Below, piece by piece: positions 8,455 through 16,655 of a DNA stretch of 64,000 nt. Both the position numbers and the translations under genes were made by a program. The notes under the pieces are model-generated. The model had not been told where the DNA came from. It saw only the letters and a list, made by a program, of their open reading frames with translations, and made no database searches. Positions within the stretch are counted from its first letter, which is position 1, and each line of letters starts with the position of its first letter. The stretch is taken from the NCBI RefSeq assembly GCF_002252675.1, contig NZ_NQKY01000004.1:109773-173772 (forward strand), in the 5' to 3' direction. Source of the DNA: Synechococcus sp. BO 8801 (GTDB taxonomy: Bacteria; Cyanobacteriota; Cyanobacteriia; PCC-6307; Cyanobiaceae).

Positions 8455-8933
8455 GGATTCTGGGCATCGATCCCGGGCTGGCGCGCGTCGGCTACGGGGT
8501 GATCGATGTGGAAGGCCGCTCCGCCGCGGGCGGCGGCCACCAGCGCCTGCTCGACTGCGGCATGATCCGCACCGAACCCGGCCGCAGCGACGGGGATCGG
8601 ATGGTGGAGATCGCCCGCGATCTGCGGGTGATCGTGCGCCGCTGGCGGCCCCAGCTGGCGGCGGTGGAGAAGTTCTTCTTCTACCGCTCCAGCACCACGA
8701 TCGCGGTGGTGCAGGCCCGGGGGGTGGTGATGATGACCCTGGCCCGCTTCGCCATTCCGGTGGTGGAGTTCCCGCCGATGCAGATCAAGCTGGCGCTGGC
8801 GGGTTCGGGCCATGCCGAGAAGGACGAGGTGCTGGCGGCGGTGATGCGGGAGCTGGATCTGGAGCACCCCCCCCGCCCCGACGACGCCGCCGACGCCCTG
8901 GCGGTGGCGCTGACCGGCTGGTTTCAGCGGTGA
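8451..8933 (+). CDS. ruvC: Holliday junction resolvase RuvC
   Basis: RuvC cuts Holliday junctions with RuvAB. The 160-residue protein has the RNase H-like start [14 protein letters not shown] with catalytic Asp7. A Glu lies near residue 70 in [11 protein letters not shown], and the C-terminal acidic pair is in [13 protein letters not shown]. These four carboxylates coordinate the metal ions. The start is GTG 8451, overlapping the chlI stop by four bases, and the next gene overlaps in the same way. The pairing of chlI with ruvC probably reflects compaction rather than function. Confidence 0.95.
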   Translation: MRILGIDPGLARVGYGVIDVEGRSAAGGGHQRLLDCGMIRTEPGRSDGDRMVEIARDLRVIVRRWRPQLAAVEKFFFYRSSTTIAVVQARGVVMMTLARFAIPVVEFPPMQIKLALAGSGHAEKDEVLAAVMRELDLEHPPRPDDAADALAVALTGWFQR

Positions 8934-9550
8934 TTCCGCCCGCCGGCGAAGGGACCTCCAAGGAGGATCTGCGGCGCCTGTTCCGCCGCCGGCGGCGCCA
9001 GTGCCTGGCGGCCGCTGCCCCGGGAATCCTGGCAACGGCCCGGCGGCACCTGGAGGTCCTGCTGGCGCGGCGGCCGGGCCGCCTCGGCCTCTACTGGCCC
9101 CTCGGCAGCGAACCCGACCTGCGCCCCCTGGCCCCGGCCTGGGCCGGCCGGCTGGCCCTGCCGGCGGTGGCCGGCCCTGAGCTGGTGTACCGGCCCTGGG
9201 CGCCGGGCGATCCCCTGGCCGCCGATGCCTGCGGCATTCCGGCGCCGACCGTGGGGGCGGCCGGCCCGAAGCCGCGGGAGGACCTGGACCCCGCCGCCAT
9301 GGCCCTGCTGCTGGTGCCCGCCCTGGCCATGGACCCCGGGGGCCTGCGGCTGGGCTCCGGGGGCGGCTGGTACGACCGGCTGCGGGCCGATCCCCGCTGG
9401 GCGGCGGTGCCCGCCCTGGCGGTGCTGCCCGCCGCCTGCGTCACCACGGACCTTCCCCGGGATCCCTGGGACATCCCCTTTGATGGCTGGATCGATGAGC
9501 GCTACTGCCATCTGACACCGGCGGGTCAGCGGAAGGTTGCAAGCTCTTAA
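8930..9550 (+). CDS. 5-formyltetrahydrofolate cyclo-ligase
   Basis: This enzyme converts 5-formyltetrahydrofolate to methenyl-tetrahydrofolate with ATP, rescuing a dead-end folate. The 206-residue length fits. The N-terminal helix carries [14 protein letters not shown], the middle has [16 protein letters not shown], and the C-terminal nucleotide site reads [13 protein letters not shown] at about residues 143-155, the strongest family marker. It starts at GTG 8930, overlapping the ruvC stop, and appears to be the last gene of the run that starts at cytM. Confidence 0.92.
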   Translation: MIPPAGEGTSKEDLRRLFRRRRRQCLAAAAPGILATARRHLEVLLARRPGRLGLYWPLGSEPDLRPLAPAWAGRLALPAVAGPELVYRPWAPGDPLAADACGIPAPTVGAAGPKPREDLDPAAMALLLVPALAMDPGGLRLGSGGGWYDRLRADPRWAAVPALAVLPAACVTTDLPRDPWDIPFDGWIDERYCHLTPAGQRKVASS

Positions 9551-9610
9551 CGATGGAGCTGCGGCCGGGACAAGGTCCCGATCGTTTGCCAGGATCGGGG
9601 CAGTGCATCC

Positions 9611-9796
9611 GTGCCGTCCTTGGATTCGATCCCCTCGTCGCTCCAGAACCGTCCCCTGACGGCCGCCGAGCGGGTGATGACCTCCGAGATCCAGGGCCGT
9701 GGCGCCTCCAGCGACGCCCTCTCGATGATGGTCAGTTCGGTCGCCAGGATGGTGCAGGCGGGGAAAAGCAGCGATAGTCGCTGGAAAGCCTCCTGA
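9611..9796 (+). CDS. Small hypothetical protein, 61 aa
   Basis: A short frame from GTG 9611 in an otherwise empty gap. Third codon positions are mostly G or C, as in the neighbouring real genes, and no other plausible gene overlaps it. The protein is soluble and Ser/Met-rich. It has a probable amphipathic helix (TAAERVMTSEIQ, then SMMVSSVARMVQAG) and no Cys. It ends seven bases before the next ATG, so it may be translationally linked to that gene. I do not recognise a family. Confidence 0.55.
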   Translation: MPSLDSIPSSLQNRPLTAAERVMTSEIQGRGASSDALSMMVSSVARMVQAGKSSDSRWKAS

Positions 9797-9803
9797 TTCA
9801 CGG

Positions 9804-10313
9804 ATGAAGCCCCTTCTGTTCACCGGGCTGGTCGGCCTTGCCGCTCTGGTGGTCGCCCCCACGCAGGTCCGCGCCCACGCCATCGAGAGCAGCCTGGAGC
9901 GGCTCACCAGCCTGAACGAGTCCCTGCACCGCTCCGCGGCGACCCCCGGCCCCGAGACCCTGCGCCTGGAGAGCCAGTTCTCCGGCGGCCAGCCGGCCAG
10001 TGATGCCGCGGTCCGGATCGTCCCCCCCGATGGCGGCACCCCGATCGAGCTGGGGCGCACCGGCGCCGACGGCAGCATCGTCTTCACCCTGCCGCCCCAG
10101 GCCAGCCGCCAGTGGGAGGTGCAGGTGGATGCGGGCCCGGGTCATCGCGATTACCTCGAGCTGCCGGAACCCGAGGCCACCTCCGCGGCCCCCGCACGGG
10201 TGAGCCGCTCCCATTCCTACCCTCGGTTGGAGGGATGGGCCTATCTGCCCCCCCTCGGCGTGCTCGCCGTGGCCGGTCTGGCCGGGATGCTGCGGACGCG
10301 CCGCCCGTCCTGA
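9804..10313 (+). CDS. NikL/CbiL-like periplasmic domain protein with C-terminal anchor
   Basis: A 169-residue protein with a signal peptide (about residues 1-24, ending QVRA) and a predicted mature N-terminus starting at His25. A beta-sandwich-like region follows at about 53-120, then a C-terminal membrane segment at 147-162 and an RTRRPS tail. The segment running GGQPASDAAVRIV - PPDGG - GRTGADGSIVF - DAGPGHRDY resembles the carboxypeptidase-regulatory-like fold of NikL/CbiL accessory proteins of ECF-type nickel/cobalt transporters, including the GHR motif. No CbiM/Q/O genes are nearby, so it is an orphan. Metal binding through His25 is a guess. It lies just upstream of sufE. Confidence 0.55.
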   Translation: MKPLLFTGLVGLAALVVAPTQVRAHAIESSLERLTSLNESLHRSAATPGPETLRLESQFSGGQPASDAAVRIVPPDGGTPIELGRTGADGSIVFTLPPQASRQWEVQVDAGPGHRDYLELPEPEATSAAPARVSRSHSYPRLEGWAYLPPLGVLAVAGLAGMLRTRRPS

Positions 10314-10330
10314 TTCCCTCCGTGTCGTCC

Positions 10331-10750
10331 ATGGCCACCGGCAGTCCCGCTCTCGACCGGATCGTGGAGCGGCTGGGGAGCACCAGCGACCCCCGTCGCC
10401 GCTACGAGTACGTGCTGTGGCTGGCCAAGAAGCTGGAGCCCTTTCCCGATGAGCTGCGCCAGGACGCCTTCAAGGTGAAGGGGTGTGTGTCGCAGGTCTA
10501 CGTGGTGGGCAACCTCCAGGAGGGTCGGCTGCACTGGCGCGGCGATTCCGATGCCCAGATCACCAAGGGGCTGCTGGCCCTGCTGATCGAGGGGCTGGAG
10601 GGCCTGACCCCGGCCGAGGCCACCGCCCTCGATCCCTCCTTCATCGCCGCGACGGGCCTGCAGGCGAGCCTGACGCCCTCGCGGGCCAACGGTTTCCTGA
10701 ACATCCTGCGCACCATGCAGGCCCAGGCCAGCAGGCTGGATGCCGGTTGA
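10331..10750 (+). CDS. sufE: SufE family cysteine desulfurase sulfur acceptor
   Basis: SufE takes persulfide sulfur from SufS and stimulates Fe-S cluster assembly. The 139-residue protein has the family helices at the start (LDRIVERLGSTSDPRRRYEYVLWLA). The sulfur-accepting Cys52 is in KVKGCVSQVY, and the C-terminal LTPSRANGFLNIL segment is typical. ATG 10331 is preferred; GTG 10322 in the same frame would add three residues. Other suf genes are not in the window, which is usual for cyanobacterial sufE. Confidence 0.93.
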   Translation: MATGSPALDRIVERLGSTSDPRRRYEYVLWLAKKLEPFPDELRQDAFKVKGCVSQVYVVGNLQEGRLHWRGDSDAQITKGLLALLIEGLEGLTPAEATALDPSFIAATGLQASLTPSRANGFLNILRTMQAQASRLDAG

Positions 10751-10783
10751 TTTCTAGGATGGTGGTTTGCGGGGTTGCAGCCA

Positions 10784-12121
10784 ATGGCCATCGGCATCGG
10801 CTTGCTCGGGCTGGGCACGGTGGGGAGCGGGGTGGCGGCGATCCTGGCCAGTCCCCAGGGGCGCCATCCCCTGGTCGGTGAACTGGTGCTGGAACGGGTG
10901 GCCGTGCGTGACCTCAGCCGCCCCCGCCCCCTGACCCTGCCCCCGGAGCGTCTCACCACCGACCCCGAGGCGGTCATCGACGATCCGGCGGTGGACATCG
11001 TCGTGGAGGTGATGGGGGGGCTGGAGCCCGCCCGCAGCCTGATCCTGCGGGCCATCGCCGCCGGCAAGCCTGTGGTCACGGCCAACAAGGCGGTGATCGC
11101 CCGCTACGGCCAGGAGATCGCCGCCGCGGCCGCCGAAAAGGGCGTCTACGTGCTGATCGAGGCCGCCGTGGGCGGCGGTATCCCGATCATCGAGCCGATC
11201 AAGCAGTCCCTGGGCGGCAACCGCATCCGCCGGGTCAGCGGCATCATCAACGGCACCACCAACTACATCCTCAGCCGCATGGCCGACGAGGGGGCGGCCT
11301 ACGCCGAGGTGCTGGCCGACGCCCAGCGGCTGGGCTATGCGGAGGCGGATCCAGCCGCCGATGTGGAGGGGGGTGACGCGGCCGACAAGATCGCCATCCT
11401 GGCCGGACTGGCCTACGGCGGCCCGGTGGAACGCGGCGGCATCGCCACCGAAGGCATCGACCGGCTCGACGCCCGCGACGTGGCCTATGCGGCCCAGCTG
11501 GGCTTCGTGGTGAAGCTGCTGGCGGTGGCCGAAAAGGTGGAGGAGGATTCCGCCGCCGCTGGCGACGGCCACGGCGCCGAGCCGCCCGATGGCGTGGCGC
11601 TCGACGTGCGGGTGCACCCCACCCTGCTGCCCAAGCACCATCCCCTGGCGGGGGTCCACGGGGTCAACAACGCGATCCTGGTGGAAGGGGATCCGGTGGG
11701 CCAGGTGATGTTCTTCGGGCCGGGCGCCGGGGCCGGGCCCACCGCCTCGGCGGTGGTGGCCGACATCCTCAACATCGCCGGGATCCGCCAGGTGGGCGGC
11801 CCCCAGGCCGGCCTCGATCCCCTGCTGGCCGCCAGCAGCTGGCGCCACTGCAGCCTGGTGGACGGCTCCATGACCCGCCACCGCAACTACGTCCGGCTGC
11901 GCACCCGCGACGAGGCCGGCGTGATCGGACGCATCGGCACCTGCTTCGGTGCCGCCCAGGTGTCGATCCAGTCGATCGTGCAGCTCGACGCCAGGGAGGG
12001 GGAGGCGGAGATCGTGGTGATCACCCACGAGGTGAGAGAGGACCGCTTCCGCGAGGCCCTCGGGGCGATCGAGGCCCTGGAGGGCGTCGAGGCGGTGGCC
12101 GCCTGCCTGCGGACGCTCTGA
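10784..12121 (+). CDS. hom: Homoserine dehydrogenase
   Basis: This enzyme reduces aspartate semialdehyde to homoserine, at the branch to threonine and methionine. The 445-residue protein has the NAD(P) motif GLLGLGTVGSGV at about residues 6-17. The central signature is ANKAVIARYG, with the catalytic region GIINGTTNYIL and GYAEADPAADVEGGDAADKI. A C-terminal ACT domain spans about residues 370-445, including AGVIGRIGTCFGAAQVSI, and implies feedback control by an amino acid, usually threonine. ATG 10784 is chosen; TTG 10775 in frame is the alternative. It follows sufE by 33 bases. Confidence 0.96.
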   Translation: MAIGIGLLGLGTVGSGVAAILASPQGRHPLVGELVLERVAVRDLSRPRPLTLPPERLTTDPEAVIDDPAVDIVVEVMGGLEPARSLILRAIAAGKPVVTANKAVIARYGQEIAAAAAEKGVYVLIEAAVGGGIPIIEPIKQSLGGNRIRRVSGIINGTTNYILSRMADEGAAYAEVLADAQRLGYAEADPAADVEGGDAADKIAILAGLAYGGPVERGGIATEGIDRLDARDVAYAAQLGFVVKLLAVAEKVEEDSAAAGDGHGAEPPDGVALDVRVHPTLLPKHHPLAGVHGVNNAILVEGDPVGQVMFFGPGAGAGPTASAVVADILNIAGIRQVGGPQAGLDPLLAASSWRHCSLVDGSMTRHRNYVRLRTRDEAGVIGRIGTCFGAAQVSIQSIVQLDAREGEAEIVVITHEVREDRFREALGAIEALEGVEAVAACLRTL

Positions 12122-12147
12122 ACCGGCCCTGAGCCGGCACCGGCAGC

Positions 12148-13023
12148 TCAGCGCGCCTGGCGCAGGCGCTGCCGCAGCCGACGGCTGCAACGCCAGGCGA
12201 TGGCCACGCCGGCCACGGGCAGGGGACCCGGCACCGAGGCCGGATCAGGGCCCTCAGCCGCCGGACCCTGGTCACCGGGACCGTCGCCGCCTTCACCGGG
12301 CTGGTCGGTGGGGCCGTTGCCGGGCTGCTCACCGGAGGGGGCTCCAGGCGGTGGCAGAAGCAGGGCCGTCTTGAACACGTCGTCCCCCTCACCCTGGCCG
12401 GGGGTCTCCTCGGCGGGCTCTGCCGCCAGGGCCAGCCTGGGCTCGGTGGAGGGGGCCTCGCCCGTCGAGCCGCCGGGGACGATCCCGAAAGGAACGAAGG
12501 CGCCGGTGGCCCCGTCGAAGACGTTGTCGAAGAGCGTGCCGGCCTGCCAGGTGAGCTGCAGCGGCGGGGTGGACGCCGTGCCGGTCCAACGGAAGGCGAG
12601 GGGGTTGGTCAGCCGGAAGCCGCTGCGGCCTGGAACGGGTCCGGAGCGGGCCAGGAAGTAGCCCGACGGCACGACGAAGCCGTCGATGATGGAATCCGGT
12701 CCGGAGAGGGCGCTGACCTGGAAAGGCGGCACGACCGTGCCCGTCACGGGGTTGCCCAGGGTGATGCCACCGACGCCGATGAGGATCTCGGGGTCCCGCC
12801 CGAAGCCTGGAACCAGAAGCTCGCGCAGCTCCTGCAGCTCGGTCAGCCCGTCGTGCCCATGGATGCCCCCCGCCGGGGCCGCGGTGCTGGCGATCAGACA
12901 GCTCAGCAGAACGAGGGGAGGGTAGAGGTGGACGGAAGGGCGGAAACGCCGCAGTCCGAGGGCACCGAACCCAAGGAAGCGCACCATGAACAGCCAGGAA
13001 TGTTTCACCAGCTTATCAGCCAA
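12148..13023 (-). CDS. Second secreted protein with C-terminal VPGPLPV tag
   Basis: A 291-residue protein with basic N-terminal residues and a hydrophobic signal segment at about 35-50 (YPPLVLLSCLIASTAAPAG). A beta-rich middle follows, with no recognised enzyme motif, then a Gly/Pro/Asp/Glu-rich low-complexity linker at about 215-262. The last 28 residues read VPGPLPV, a short hydrophobic stretch, then SRRLRQRLRQAR. This matches the tail of the protein at 1626-2378 in spacing and chemistry, although the bodies of the two proteins do not obviously resemble each other. It is divergent from an HpsJ-like gene 145 bp away. The acidic linker may act as a wall-spanning spacer. Function unknown. Confidence 0.75.
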   Translation of the reverse strand: MADKLVKHSWLFMVRFLGFGALGLRRFRPSVHLYPPLVLLSCLIASTAAPAGGIHGHDGLTELQELRELLVPGFGRDPEILIGVGGITLGNPVTGTVVPPFQVSALSGPDSIIDGFVVPSGYFLARSGPVPGRSGFRLTNPLAFRWTGTASTPPLQLTWQAGTLFDNVFDGATGAFVPFGIVPGGSTGEAPSTEPRLALAAEPAEETPGQGEGDDVFKTALLLPPPGAPSGEQPGNGPTDQPGEGGDGPGDQGPAAEGPDPASVPGPLPVAGVAIAWRCSRRLRQRLRQAR

Positions 13024-13167
13024 TCTTCAGGCTTGCCTGGCATCCGCTTAAGTCGGCCGGGTGGGGGTCCCCATCGGCGGCCTCCGGGCCCCTGACGGCG
13101 CCGGTGGGGCCCCCTAAGGTCTGGGCCGCTGGCCAGTTCTCACCACCCTGTCCAGCCCGGACCACGG

Positions 13168-13950
13168 ATGCCTGACCACGCCCCCAGCCGCGAGGAGACG
13201 CTCGCCGGCTTCAGCCGCCTGTTCGCCTGGAGCGGTGGCGGCCTGCTGCTGGTGTTCCTGGCCTTCGTCCTGGTCGACTCCCTGCCCCTCCAGCTCCTCA
13301 GTCCCTCCTGGCAGCTGCGGTTCACCAACCGCATGGTCAACACCGCGCTGCTGGCCCTGCTGGGGTTCCTGCTGCTCCACCTGGGGCTGTTCATCGAGCC
13401 CAGCAATGGCTTCCTGCGGGCGAAGCTGGCCATCGCCCGCCAGTGGGCCATCGTCGTGGTGTTCGCCTTCCTGCTGCTGGTGCCCCTGCAGGGCTTCGCC
13501 ACCTGGCGCGTCCTCTCCCAGGCGAAGGGCGCCCAGGCGATGCAGCGCACGGTCCTCGACGAACGGGTGACCCGGATACGGCAGGCGATCGAGGCCGCCA
13601 CCAGCCCGGAGGACCTGCAGGCCCGCTTCTCCCGACTCCAGGCCCCCCGGCCCCAGCTCCCCCCGGCGGCCCTCAGCCTGCCCCTCAACGAGCTGAAGCT
13701 CAGCCTGCTTGAGGAGCTCCAGAAGACGGAGACCCGCGCCTCCGGCCGGATCAGCGGGCCCGCCCCCACCGACGTCTGGGCCCTCGGCCAGGGGGTGGCG
13801 AGGGTGACCATCGCCTCGGTGGGCTTCGCCGCGGCCTTCGCCGCCGGCGCCCAGCGCCCTCGCGCCTCCCTCACCCTGCTCCAGCAGCTGATCCGACAGC
13901 TGGAGATCCTGCGCGGGCGGCGCCCCAGGAGCAAGCGACGGACCCCCTGA
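13168..13950 (+). CDS. HpsJ-like membrane protein, copy 2
   Basis: A 260-residue paralogue of the protein at 2479-3360. Membrane segments are at about residues 22-38, 57-74 and 92-108, with a fourth near 215-232. SPSWQLRFTN at 45-54 matches LDPAWQLRFTN of copy 1, and both share an LL(V/I)PLQG(F/Y)A(T/V)WR segment after TM3. A run of 22 bases over the WQLRFTN codons is identical in the two genes, so they are true duplicates. Copy 2 lacks copy 1's long basic C-terminal extension. It is divergent from the tagged secreted protein at 12148-13023, repeating the pairing seen at 1.6-3.4 kb. Confidence 0.72.
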   Translation: MPDHAPSREETLAGFSRLFAWSGGGLLLVFLAFVLVDSLPLQLLSPSWQLRFTNRMVNTALLALLGFLLLHLGLFIEPSNGFLRAKLAIARQWAIVVVFAFLLLVPLQGFATWRVLSQAKGAQAMQRTVLDERVTRIRQAIEAATSPEDLQARFSRLQAPRPQLPPAALSLPLNELKLSLLEELQKTETRASGRISGPAPTDVWALGQGVARVTIASVGFAAAFAAGAQRPRASLTLLQQLIRQLEILRGRRPRSKRRTP

Positions 13951-14012
13951 GCTCCGCCGTCGGGGACGCGCTGGACAGGCCGCTTGAATGGGCCCCACCG
14001 GATCGCAAGGTC

Positions 14013-15638
14013 TTGCCGACGACCAGGGGGAGAACAGGACGCGGGCCGGCCGCGACGGCCACCGCCCTCGCCACCCTGCTGCTGGCCCTGCCGCTGCTGG
14101 CGGGCTGCCAGCCATCGGGATCGCGCCGGTCCCTGGTGGTGGCGACCAAGAGCCGCATCGATTCTCTCGATCCGGTCCAGGCCTCCAGGATCGGGGTGAT
14201 GCAGGTGCTCAGCGGCCTGGGGGACCCCCTCTATGCCATCGACGCCAGCGGCCGCATCGAGCCGCGGCTGGCCACGGCCCTGCCGGTGCTGAGCCCCGAC
14301 GGGCTGCGGGCCCGCATCCCCCTGCGCCGGGGGGTGCTGTTCCACGACGGCACCCGCTTCGATGCCGCCGCCATGGCCTTCTCCCTGCGGCGCTTCATGG
14401 CGATCGGCACCCTCGGCTACCAGCTGAGCGAGCGGGTCGAGAGCGTGCGGGTCACCGCTCCCCACGAGATCGAGCTGGTGCTGAAGCGCCCCTTCAGTCC
14501 CCTGCCGCGGCTGCTCAGCGCCATCTTCCTGACCCCGGTCTCCCCCACCGCCTACCGGCAGCACCGGGACAAGCCCCTGAACGACCGCTTCGTGGGCACG
14601 GGCCCCTACGCCCTGGCCTTCTTCGGCGGCCAGCAGCAGCGACTGGTGCCCTGGTCCCGCTACTGGGGCCGGCGGCCGGCCAACGGGGGCATCGACCTGG
14701 TCACCCTGAGCAACTTCACCGCCCTGTTCGGAGCCATGCGCAGCGGCGAGGTGGACCTGCTGCTCAGCACCGGCCTCGAGATCGACCACCAGCAGGCCCT
14801 GAAGCGGGACGCGGCGGCCGGCCGCCTGCGGCAGGCCGTCGGCCCCTCCCAGGAGATCAGCCTGGTGTCCCTGCTGACCGACCAGCCGCCGCTCAACCGG
14901 ACCGTCCTGCGCCAGGCCGTGGCCCGCAGCCTCGATCGGGCCACCATCGTGCGGCGGGTGACCCTGGGCCTGCGCTCCCCCCAGCGGCAGCTGGTCCCCC
15001 CCGGCCTGCCGGGCTCCGATCCCACCGCCTGGCCGGCCTACGACCCCGCCGGGGCCCGCGCCCTCTACCGCCAGGCCGGGTACTGCGGCGGCAAGGTGCT
15101 GACCCTGCCCTTCACCTACCGGTCCGACATCCCCACCGACCGGCTGTTCGCGCTCACCTGGCAGGCCCAGCTGCGAAGGGACCTGGGCGACTGCGTGAAG
15201 CTGGAGGTGAGCGGCATGGAGTCGACCACCGCCTACTCCCAGCTCGACAAAGGCGCCCTGACGATGCTCTTCTACGACTGGATCGGCGATTACCCCGATG
15301 CGGAGAACTTCCTGATGCCGCTGCTCTCCTGCAGCAAGGCCGAGGGGGAGCGCTGCCTGAAGGGCAACAGCGTGCTGGGAGGCACCTTCTGGACCGCCCC
15401 GGGGCTGGAGGAGGAGCTGCAGCGCAGCAGCCAGCTGGACGGCCCCGAGCGGATCGCCCTGCTGGTGGCCATCCAGCGCCGGGTCGCCGCCGCCAGTCCC
15501 TATGTGCCGGTGTGGCTGAGCGCCCCGGTGGCCTGGGGCCAGCGGAGTGTCAGCCAGCCCCGGTTCGACGGATCGGGCCGGGTGATGCTGGGCGAGCTGC
15601 ACCGTCTCCCCGCCGCCGCCGCGGCGAGGGTGCCATGA
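14013..15638 (+). CDS. Peptide/nickel-type ABC transporter substrate-binding lipoprotein
   Basis: A 541-residue family 5 extracytoplasmic solute-binding protein. The N-terminus has a hydrophobic segment ending in lipobox LLAGC, with Cys32 as the lipidated residue. Family features include VVATKSRIDSLDPVQ, RIPLRRGVLFHDGTRFDAAAMAFSLRRF, VGTGPYAL and the late FYDWIGDYPDAENFL. Ligands are probably short peptides or related solutes, but the sequence does not fix this. The start appears to be TTG 14013. The stop overlaps the permease ATG by four bases. No ATPase or second permease gene follows. Confidence 0.9.
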   Translation: MPTTRGRTGRGPAATATALATLLLALPLLAGCQPSGSRRSLVVATKSRIDSLDPVQASRIGVMQVLSGLGDPLYAIDASGRIEPRLATALPVLSPDGLRARIPLRRGVLFHDGTRFDAAAMAFSLRRFMAIGTLGYQLSERVESVRVTAPHEIELVLKRPFSPLPRLLSAIFLTPVSPTAYRQHRDKPLNDRFVGTGPYALAFFGGQQQRLVPWSRYWGRRPANGGIDLVTLSNFTALFGAMRSGEVDLLLSTGLEIDHQQALKRDAAAGRLRQAVGPSQEISLVSLLTDQPPLNRTVLRQAVARSLDRATIVRRVTLGLRSPQRQLVPPGLPGSDPTAWPAYDPAGARALYRQAGYCGGKVLTLPFTYRSDIPTDRLFALTWQAQLRRDLGDCVKLEVSGMESTTAYSQLDKGALTMLFYDWIGDYPDAENFLMPLLSCSKAEGERCLKGNSVLGGTFWTAPGLEEELQRSSQLDGPERIALLVAIQRRVAAASPYVPVWLSAPVAWGQRSVSQPRFDGSGRVMLGELHRLPAAAAARVP

Positions 15639-16654
15639 GCCGCCGTTCCGACCTGGCGCGTTACCTGGCCTCCCGTCTGGCCCTGGCTCCGGTGATGCTC
15701 TGGCTGATCGCCTCGCTGGTGTTCCTGCTGCTGCGGGTGGCCCCCGGGGATCCGATCGACGCCCTGCTGGGCACCCGCGCCCCGGAGGCGGCCCGCGCCG
15801 CCCTGCGGGCCCAGCTGGGTCTGGATCTGCCCCTGGCCGAGCAGTACGGCCGGTTCCTCGGCCATCTGCTGCGGGGCGACCTGGGCACCTCGCTCACCAA
15901 CGGCGAACCGGTGACCGGCATCATCCAGGCCAGCCTGCCCGCCAGCCTGGAACTCGGCGTGGTGGCCCTGCTGCTGGCGGCCGTGGTGGGGCTGGCGGTG
16001 GGGTTCAGCGGCATCGCCCGCCCGGAGGGACGCATCGATCTGGCCGGCCGGCTCTACGGCATCAGCACCTACGCCCTGCCCCCCTTCTGGGCCGCCATGG
16101 TGGTCCAGCTGGTGTTCTCCGTCTGGCTGGGCTGGCTGCCGGTGGGGGGGCGCTTCCCCGCCACCCTGATGCCCCCGGAAGGCACGGGCTTCTACCTGCT
16201 CGACAGCCTCCTCGCCGGCGACTGGGGCCAGCTGGCCGGCAGCCTGCGCCACCTGGTGCTGCCGGCGGCCACCCTGGGCCTGCTGCTCAGCGGCATCTTC
16301 ACCAATGCCCTGCGGCTCAACCTGCGCCGTGCCCTCGGCTCCGACTATGTGGAGGCGGCCCGCAGCCGGGGCCTGAGCGAACGGCGGGTGGTGCTGCACC
16401 ACGCCCTGCCCAACGCCCTGCTGCCCGTGCTGACGATCACCGGCATCACGGTGGCCTCCCTGATCGGCGGCGCCCTGCTGATCGAGGTCACCTTCTCCTG
16501 GCCGGGCATCGCCTTCCGGCTGCAGGAGGCGATCGCCCAGCGCGACTATCCCGTGGTGCAGGGGATCGTGGTGGTGGTGGCGGCCCTGGTGGTGCTGGTG
16601 ACCGTTCTGGTGGACCTGCTGGTGGCCCTGCTCGATCCGCGCATCCGCTTCTGA
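15635..16654 (+). CDS. DppB/OppB-type ABC transporter permease
   Basis: A 339-residue inner-membrane permease of the dipeptide/oligopeptide/nickel class. The N-terminal span is followed by FLLLRVAPGDPIDALLG, a hallmark of the DppB group. The EAA-loop contains YVEAARSRGLSERRVVLHHALPNALLPV at about residues 245-272, where the ATPase docks. It ends LLDPRIRF, as many DppB homologues do. ATG 15635 overlaps the upstream stop. A DppC-type partner and DppD/DppF ATPases would be needed for transport and must be encoded elsewhere; the next gene is unrelated and on the other strand. Confidence 0.93.
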   Translation: MSRRSDLARYLASRLALAPVMLWLIASLVFLLLRVAPGDPIDALLGTRAPEAARAALRAQLGLDLPLAEQYGRFLGHLLRGDLGTSLTNGEPVTGIIQASLPASLELGVVALLLAAVVGLAVGFSGIARPEGRIDLAGRLYGISTYALPPFWAAMVVQLVFSVWLGWLPVGGRFPATLMPPEGTGFYLLDSLLAGDWGQLAGSLRHLVLPAATLGLLLSGIFTNALRLNLRRALGSDYVEAARSRGLSERRVVLHHALPNALLPVLTITGITVASLIGGALLIEVTFSWPGIAFRLQEAIAQRDYPVVQGIVVVVAALVVLVTVLVDLLVALLDPRIRF

Positions 16655-16655
16655 G

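Noticed and set aside
13988..16654. An 888-codon plus-strand frame that runs into the dppB-like gene, suggesting a fusion.
   Set aside because: Only the part from 15635 is DppB-like. The upstream part is an alternative frame of the binding-protein gene, rich in Pro/Arg/Gly.
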